From an uncultured Collinsella sp. (GTDB lineage: Bacteria > Actinomycetota > Coriobacteriia > Coriobacteriales > Coriobacteriaceae): a DNA stretch of 9,195 bases. A program made the position numbers and the translations under genes. Positions within the stretch are counted from its first letter, which is position 1. The number at the start of each line of letters is the position of its first letter. The notes below the pieces were generated by a model. It did no database searches, was not told where the DNA came from, and saw nothing but the letters and a program-made list of their open reading frames with translations. Below, piece by piece: positions 4,859 through 9,195 of the stretch. The stretch spans positions 1-9,195 of the forward strand of contig URYW01000071.1 of the NCBI GenBank assembly GCA_900552145.1, written 5' to 3'.

Positions 4859-6115
4859 CTACTTGTAATACGTCTTGAACAGCTTAAAGTGGCGCAGCTT
4901 GGTGTGCCACATGCGCAGCCAGCGGTTAAAGACAAAGTCGCCCTTCATAAACGAAGGGTCGGCACCCTTGCCTTCCTTGTCCAGGCGATGAACCTTAGCG
5001 CGCAGTTCGGGATCCTTGACGTACTTGTCGACGACGCCCATGGGGACGACCATCCACAGGGCCTCGTCCTGAGCCGTCACAAACTCCGGCTCAAACGGGC
5101 GGTTGAACACATACTCGTCCACCACATATTTGGCAACGTTAAAGCCGCTGTTGGTTACGTAGTAGTTGCTGCGGCCCTGGCGCGTGTTGAAATCGAAGAA
5201 CTTAAACGAGCCATCGCGCTCGTCGTACTTAACGTCAAAGTTGGAATAGCCCACAAAGTGAAGGTCCTCGAGCAACTTGCGCACGCCGCCCATGAGCTCG
5301 TCGTTGGGCTCGGTAATGATACAGGCATGGTTGCCGACACCGTGGGGCTGATGCTCCTCGAGCAGTACGTGGCCCAGGCACATCATGCGCACCTTGCCGT
5401 TGCGGTCGGAATAGCTGGTGAGCACGCGCATGTACTCGTCGTTGCCGGGCACGCGATCTTGCAAGATCAGGTCGTCGGTGTAGCCGCTGGCATACGAATC
5501 GCGAATGACCTGTTCCAGCTCGGCGCGGTCAGCAATCTCATAGGCCTTCTTCTGGCCCTCGAACTCGTGCAGCCACCACATGATGCCGTCAGAAGGCTTC
5601 AGAATCATCGGGTAAGGAAAATCGATCTGGTCGAGCACTTCGGCAGGCGCCTCACCCTGGGCATTGAGCATCGCCTTGGTAAAGGTAAACGTGTGCGGAT
5701 AGGGCACGCCATGCTTCTCGCACAGCTCGTAGAAGATCTCCTTCTTCTGGCACTGCTCGAGCATGCTGTAGGGCGCGTAGGGAGCGACAATGTTGTCCGC
5801 CAGCTCATGAGCATCCTTGGCCTGAGCCACGAGGGCAACATAGTTGTCGCCACAGCCCACGAGGACAATCGTCTTGTCGGCATGCGATTGGGCAATGCCG
5901 TTGACGGTTTTGAGCATCACGGGCATGGTGTCGATATCCACGTTGGGCGTGTAGTCGATAATCTGGCTGCGGTACGCGGGACCCGTCTGATACTTGCCAA
6001 AGACCAGACTCTTGACCTGGTACTCCTCGTAGAAGGCGCGCGCCACCGAATAGGCGTTGATGTCGCCACCGAGCAGCACGGGAATGAACTCGCGCTCTGT
6101 AAATTGCAATGCCAT
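4859..6115 (-). CDS. asl: ATP-grasp D-aspartate ligase (Asl family), peptidoglycan cross-bridge enzyme
   Basis: A 418-residue ATP-grasp ligase. Visible marks are the N-terminal EFIPVLLGGDIN (9-20), VGCGDNY (86-92), the ATP-binding lysine in MILKPSDG (170-177), the acidic IQD-like ILQDRVPGNDE (217-227), RMMCLGH (243-249) and the metal-site region FDFNTRQGRSNYY (307-319). These match, in order and spacing, my recollection of Enterococcus faecium Asl(fm), which ligates D-Asp to the side-chain amine of residue 3 of the UDP-MurNAc-pentapeptide, giving the D-Asp/D-Asn cross-bridge. The metal-site triplet is D308-F-N310, where most ATP-grasp enzymes have E-x-N. The racemase that would supply D-Asp follows in the same direction. 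ATG 6115 has AGGAAG about 8 bases upstream. The acceptor residue (Lys or Orn) cannot be read from sequence, and a related amino-acid ligase is possible. Confidence 0.85.
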   Translation of the reverse strand: MALQFTEREFIPVLLGGDINAYSVARAFYEEYQVKSLVFGKYQTGPAYRSQIIDYTPNVDIDTMPVMLKTVNGIAQSHADKTIVLVGCGDNYVALVAQAKDAHELADNIVAPYAPYSMLEQCQKKEIFYELCEKHGVPYPHTFTFTKAMLNAQGEAPAEVLDQIDFPYPMILKPSDGIMWWLHEFEGQKKAYEIADRAELEQVIRDSYASGYTDDLILQDRVPGNDEYMRVLTSYSDRNGKVRMMCLGHVLLEEHQPHGVGNHACIITEPNDELMGGVRKLLEDLHFVGYSNFDVKYDERDGSFKFFDFNTRQGRSNYYVTNSGFNVAKYVVDEYVFNRPFEPEFVTAQDEALWMVVPMGVVDKYVKDPELRAKVHRLDKEGKGADPSFMKGDFVFNRWLRMWHTKLRHFKLFKTYYK

Positions 6116-6171
6116 GGAAACTTCCTATCATGAACTGCCCACACAACGGGCGGTCTTTGCGCAACTGATTT

Positions 6172-6177
6172 ATTCTA
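6172..6177 (-). promoter_or_regulatory. Possible -10 element of the D-aspartate ligase operon
   Basis: On the - strand TAGAAT (5/6 to consensus) lies about 57 bases before the ligase start, with only a poor -35 (TTGGGC, 18-base spacing). The rest of the 222-base divergent gap (6116-6337) holds a small hairpin (CCTAC 6283-6287 / GTAGG 6295-6299) and a repeated ACCGTTGT (6257-6264, 6286-6293). I see no clear promoter for the MOSC gene. Confidence 0.3.
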
Positions 6178-6337
6178 GCGTGCCAAGCCGCCGGCGCCCA
6201 AAGCTCCACCGTATCTATGGCAATCGACGTAATCGTCCAGCACGAGGACGGCGCTCACCGTTGTACGACAATGGGTAATGAACCTACCGTTGTTGTAGGA
6301 TTCAGCGTATTGACATCCTCGAGCGAAAGGCGCACAC

Positions 6338-6970
6338 GTGCCCCAAGACCATCCGACCGATAATCCCATCCTCAATGCTGCGAAGCGCGAGCTGGTGGAA
6401 CGTGCGAAAGCGACCGCTCCCCTGTGCACGGCAAACGACGCCTACAACGGACCCGCCCGCATCGTCTCGATCAACATGTCGGCACACAAGGGCACTCGCA
6501 AGTCGCCCGTCGCCGATGGACGCGACACCGTCATCGAGCAATTTGGCCTCGCTACCGATGCGCACGCCGGACATTGGCACCGCCAGGTCTCTTTTTTAGC
6601 CGCGGAGTCCATCCAGACGGCGCAGGCACGCGGGCTCGACGTACACGAGGGTGACTTTGGAGAGAACTTCACAACCCGGGGCATCAACCTGCTCTCGCTC
6701 CCCTTGGGCACGCAGCTCAAGCTTGGCAGCGAGGTGCTTGTCGAAGTCAGCCAAATCGGCAAGGTCTGCCACACCCGTTGCGCCATCTACTATCTCGCTG
6801 GCGACTGTATCTTTCCCCACGAGGGCGTTTTCGGCGTGGTACTAAAGGGCGGAGAGGTCCATACCGGCGACGAAATCCAGGTAGTCAAACTCGGCGACGG
6901 CACCTGTTCGTTCACCCCCGCCGAGGCCCTCGAAGAGATTGAGCAGGCTCGTCAGGAGGGCACGCTGTAG
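6338..6970 (+). CDS. Stand-alone MOSC-domain protein
   Basis: A 210-residue cytoplasmic protein made almost entirely of one MOSC (MOCO sulfurase C-terminal) domain, about residues 40-185, after a 38-residue N-terminal extension. Visible family features are IVSINMSAHKGTRK (42-55), GLATDAHAGHWHRQVSFLA (70-88), EGDFGEN (104-110) and GKVCHTRC (141-148), with C144 the likely functional cysteine and C148 a second one. MOSC domains in molybdenum-cofactor sulfurases carry sulfur for the cofactor, and stand-alone forms are often found with molybdopterin genes. None is visible here, so the role in this genome is open. It starts at GTG 6338 with GAAAGG 7 bases before it, and is transcribed divergently from the ligase. 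No clear terminator follows; a 7-bp TGTAAAA/TTTTACA stem (6972-6978/6996-7002) lacks a U-run. Confidence 0.85.
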   Translation: MPQDHPTDNPILNAAKRELVERAKATAPLCTANDAYNGPARIVSINMSAHKGTRKSPVADGRDTVIEQFGLATDAHAGHWHRQVSFLAAESIQTAQARGLDVHEGDFGENFTTRGINLLSLPLGTQLKLGSEVLVEVSQIGKVCHTRCAIYYLAGDCIFPHEGVFGVVLKGGEVHTGDEIQVVKLGDGTCSFTPAEALEEIEQARQEGTL

Positions 6971-7039
6971 TTGTAAAACCCCACGTTGAGATAGCTTTTA
7001 CAGCCCAAAACTCCTCTCAAACAGGCCCCCGTAACGTTA

Positions 7040-7143
7040 AAGTTGAACTCTATGGTTTCTCAACATTTCATCATAACTGCAGGTCAAAGCCAAAGCCTCA
7101 AGTTCAACTTGACCCTTTGGAACCTTTAAGGTTCAAGTTGAGG
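7040..7143. promoter_or_regulatory. Cluster of 7-1-7 palindromes, candidate operators of the wall hydrolase gene
   Basis: Two perfect 15-base palindromes lie 7 bases apart: TCAAGTT-C-AACTTGA (7098-7112) and GAACCTT-T-AAGGTTC (7120-7134). Related half-sites flank them: AAGTTGAAC (7040-7048) and TTCAAGTTGA (7132-7141). TCAACTTGA (7104-7112) also pairs with TCAAGTTGA (7133-7141), so the copies can fold in more than one way. The cluster ends just upstream of the probable -10 at 7157. A DNA-binding repressor or activator is the simplest reading; the identity of the regulator is not visible. Confidence 0.5.
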
Positions 7144-7156
7144 TCGAAAGCAGTAG

Positions 7157-7162
7157 TAGAAT
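7157..7162 (+). promoter_or_regulatory. Probable -10 element of the wall hydrolase gene
   Basis: TAGAAT is a 5/6 match to consensus, 43 bases before the start codon. The -35 position falls in the palindrome cluster (about TCAAGT, 18-base spacing) and is a poor match, which would suit an activated or repressed promoter. Confidence 0.4.
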
Positions 7163-7204
7163 ACCGTTCGAACCATAACCTACGATTGATTGCAGAGGGA
7201 CTGG

Positions 7205-8338
7205 ATGCAGCATTCGAATCATCGCACCGCAGCGCTCATTGCGTCGAAGCCGGCTCGTATCATCACGAGCGCCGCGCTCGCCGTTGCGCTGACGGCCACG
7301 CCGATGCTCTCCCCCGTTGCGGCGTATGCCGCCTCGCAGGCAACGCAGGACCAGCTTTCCGCAGCCCAGCAGAAGATCGAAGCCGCCACGAGCGCCTACA
7401 ACGACGCCCGCACCAAACTCGATGACCTGCAAAAGCAGATTGACTCCAATGAGGCAAGCATCGAGGAAATCGAGGCTAAGCTTCCCGAGCAGCAGGCCAA
7501 GGCAAGCTCCGCCATGCGCGATCTGTACAAGTATCAGAAGGGCACCAATCCCATCGTGAGCTTCCTGGTCAACGCGCAGAGCCTGGGTGAGTTCATCACG
7601 ACCTGCAAATACACCAACCAGATCACGAGCTCGAGCGTCGACGAGATCGAAGAGCTCAATAACATGCAAACCGAACTCGAGCAGAACAAGGCCGAGCTCC
7701 AGCAGGCCAAGTCTCAGCTTGAGGCGGAGCAGAAAAACGCCGAGGATGCGCTGGCGCAGGCCCAGCAGCTCCGCAGCGAGGCACAGGCAAAAGCCGAGCA
7801 GGAAAATGCCGCCGAGCTTGCCAAGCTTGAGGCCGATAAGGCCGCTGCCGCCGAGAAGCTCTCAGGCGAGGGCGTAAGCGGCAGCAATTCCAGCAGCCAG
7901 GCCACCAACACCAACACCACCATCGACACCACGGTGAACAACTCCAATGCCGGTAGTTCCGATTACGATTCGTTCATTAATGAGTGGACGAGCCGCATCG
8001 ACAATTATCTCGCCGGCTCCCCCATGGCAGGCCAGGGCTACAACTTTGCCGTCGCCGCTTGGAATACCGGTGTCGACCCCCGTTGGTCCCCCGCCATCGC
8101 CTGCATCGAGAGCACCAAGGGTGCTTATTGCGCCAATTCTTACAACGCCTGGGGCTGGAGTGCACGTGGCGGCGGTTGGCGCAGCTTTGGCAGCTGGAGC
8201 GAGGGCATCTCCGCTCACGTTGCCTATCTGGGCGCCAACTACGGCTCCACCCTTACCCCGGCTGCGGCCAAAAAGTACTGCCCGCCCACGTGGCAGGACT
8301 GGTACAACAAAGTCGCCGCTCAGATGAACCGCATCTAA
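7205..8338 (+). CDS. Secreted coiled-coil protein with C-terminal lysozyme-like domain, predicted peptidoglycan hydrolase
   Basis: A 377-residue exported protein. Residues 1-42 are a signal peptide (basic start, hydrophobic ITSAALAVALTATPML, likely cleavage after AYA at 42). Residues about 48-110 and 135-205 are coiled coil, broken by a segment (NPIVSFLVNAQSLGEFI, 115-131) typical of the PcsB/EnvC-like coiled-coil domains that FtsEX is known to control. A Ser/Thr/Asn-rich linker (about 206-245) leads to a C-terminal domain of about 120 residues with DPRWSPAIACIESTKGAY, NAWGW and a WxSWSEGI-like stretch. This resembles lysozyme-like/transglycosylase folds; E302 is the candidate catalytic acid. 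The predicted role is cutting glycan strands during growth or division. ATG 7205 has GAGG 6 bases upstream; an upstream in-frame TTG (7190) overlaps that site. The exact hydrolase family is uncertain. Confidence 0.82.
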   Translation: MQHSNHRTAALIASKPARIITSAALAVALTATPMLSPVAAYAASQATQDQLSAAQQKIEAATSAYNDARTKLDDLQKQIDSNEASIEEIEAKLPEQQAKASSAMRDLYKYQKGTNPIVSFLVNAQSLGEFITTCKYTNQITSSSVDEIEELNNMQTELEQNKAELQQAKSQLEAEQKNAEDALAQAQQLRSEAQAKAEQENAAELAKLEADKAAAAEKLSGEGVSGSNSSSQATNTNTTIDTTVNNSNAGSSDYDSFINEWTSRIDNYLAGSPMAGQGYNFAVAAWNTGVDPRWSPAIACIESTKGAYCANSYNAWGWSARGGGWRSFGSWSEGISAHVAYLGANYGSTLTPAAAKKYCPPTWQDWYNKVAAQMNRI

Positions 8339-8348
8339 GTGCAACTGC

Positions 8349-8376
8349 AAAGGGCCCCAACGGGGCCCTTTTCTTT
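8349..8376 (+). terminator. Terminator of the wall hydrolase gene
   Basis: AAAGGGCCCC (8349-8358) and GGGGCCCTTT (8362-8371) form a perfect 10-bp stem with a 3-base loop, followed by TTCTTTT. It starts 10 bases after the stop codon. It also abuts the stop codon of the convergent kinase gene (8376-8378). Confidence 0.92.
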
Positions 8377-9195
8377 TAGGTAGCGGAGGTATCGACGACG
8401 CCGGTCGCATTGGCAACCGCGATTATGACGATCATGCATAGGAGCAGCACACCCAATGCCTTGAGCCAGAGTTTCGCGAGTTTCTTGCCACGATAGCTGT
8501 CGAGCAGTGCGAATCGCCGACGAAGACGGCGCTTATCGAGCAGCGCAAAATGCATAAGCGCCATAAGGCCGTCGACAAAGAAAAAATACTCGATTATGAG
8601 AAGCCACGTAGGGTAGCTTTGGTTTGCTCCCGTGGGGTGAAAGACGGCAAAGTGACTTCCGGCAAAGAACACAAGCAGCGAGAAGCAGACGAGCGTATTC
8701 CAAATGCGCCCCAGAGACTCCGGAACGCGAGAGAGCAGACCGCATGCAGCGGAGGCGGCAGGCCTAGGAAGCCCTGCGGGGTTCTGGAGCCCTTGGGGCG
8801 TCAGCACTGTCTCCGAGGCCGGAGTACGGACAGGCGCAGGCGCAGGAGGCCGCACGGGGCGACTCAGATCGTATGCCGCGCGCGTCGCCCGTCCCAACGC
8901 TTCCGCACTCGCAAAACGCTTGGCCGGGGCGAGCGCCATCGACATGCAGACGGCATCGGCAAGTGGAGTGGGAATGCCGCGCGCCTCGCATTGCTCGCGC
9001 ATGTCGAGCCCTGGTTTAGGGTCGACTCCCGTCAAGCAGAAGAACAACAGGGCGCCAAGTGCGTAGACGTCGCTGCGCACGCTCGTCTGCCCAAACCCAT
9101 ACTGCTCGGGCGGCGCATAGGGCCGTGTCCCAAACTTGACAGTATCGGCATCGGCGCCATCGCGCCCTACGCGAGCGCTCCCCAAGTCGATACGC
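8376..9195 (-). CDS. Ser/Thr protein kinase, C-terminal part with three membrane helices (partial)
   Basis: The frame is open to the right edge, so the N-terminus (ATP-binding lobe and catalytic loop) is missing; 272 residues are seen. They begin in the metal-binding DFG region, here IDLGSAR, then give the activation segment FGTRPYAPPEQ (21-31), the subdomain IX SDVYALGALLFFCLTG (41-56) and the closing APAKRF (90-94), all standard for Hanks-type bacterial kinases. A Pro-rich linker (about 112-135) leads to three hydrophobic helices (about 164-186, 195-219, 243-263). No PASTA repeats or other extracellular sensor is visible; the part after the last helix is only about 9 residues. The TTG at 9185 lies inside the DLG motif and cannot be the start. 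Substrates are unknown; neighbouring wall genes are a hint only. Confidence 0.9.
   Translation of the reverse strand, partial: RIDLGSARVGRDGADADTVKFGTRPYAPPEQYGFGQTSVRSDVYALGALLFFCLTGVDPKPGLDMREQCEARGIPTPLADAVCMSMALAPAKRFASAEALGRATRAAYDLSRPVRPPAPAPVRTPASETVLTPQGLQNPAGLPRPAASAACGLLSRVPESLGRIWNTLVCFSLLVFFAGSHFAVFHPTGANQSYPTWLLIIEYFFFVDGLMALMHFALLDKRRLRRRFALLDSYRGKKLAKLWLKALGVLLLCMIVIIAVANATGVVDTSAT

Noticed and set aside
4013..6133. Very long open frame (706 codons) on the + strand opposite the ligase and racemase genes
   Set aside because: It is the mirror of two well-supported genes on the other strand. High third-position GC keeps opposite frames open; its translation is rich in His/Val/Leu and shows no domain.

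Overview
The window looks like high-GC actinobacterial DNA, most likely from a gut Coriobacteriia member such as Collinsella. This rests on base and codon use, a fused double-ATPase ECF cassette, a D-aspartate ligase/racemase pair and an LPXTG surface protein. No rRNA or other marker gene is present to confirm it. I see no CRISPR array, tRNA, transposase or phage gene.

Layout. Positions 1-227 hold the end of an LPXTG cell-wall-anchored protein, followed by a terminator. Positions 343-3901 hold a predicted ECF (energy-coupling factor) uptake system on the + strand: an extended -10 promoter, a 22-residue leader peptide with three consecutive Trp codons, a terminator hairpin with a competing pairing, a membrane S component resembling Bacillus TrpP, a repeat-rich 212-base gap, a fused EcfA-EcfA ATPase and EcfT. 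A strong terminator follows.

Positions 4028-6115 hold two - strand genes: an Asl-type ATP-grasp D-aspartate ligase and, downstream of it, an aspartate racemase. Together they would make D-Asp and attach it to peptidoglycan stem peptides. A stand-alone MOSC-domain protein (+) starts divergently at 6338. After a 234-base region rich in palindromes comes a secreted coiled-coil/lysozyme-like wall hydrolase (+, 7205-8338). The window closes with the C-terminal part of a Ser/Thr protein kinase with three membrane helices (-, cut by the right edge).

The most notable signal is at 414-549. It has the parts of a ribosome-mediated tryptophan attenuator: a WWW leader peptide, a 1:2 stem starting in the last Trp codon, an antiterminator pairing that a ribosome at the leader stop codon would mask, and a stable hairpin with a U-tract. 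It sits in front of a transporter rather than a trp biosynthesis operon, which points to tryptophan (or a close relative) as the substrate. The second theme is the cell wall: LPXTG anchor, D-Asp cross-bridge enzymes, and a wall hydrolase beside a membrane-linked kinase.
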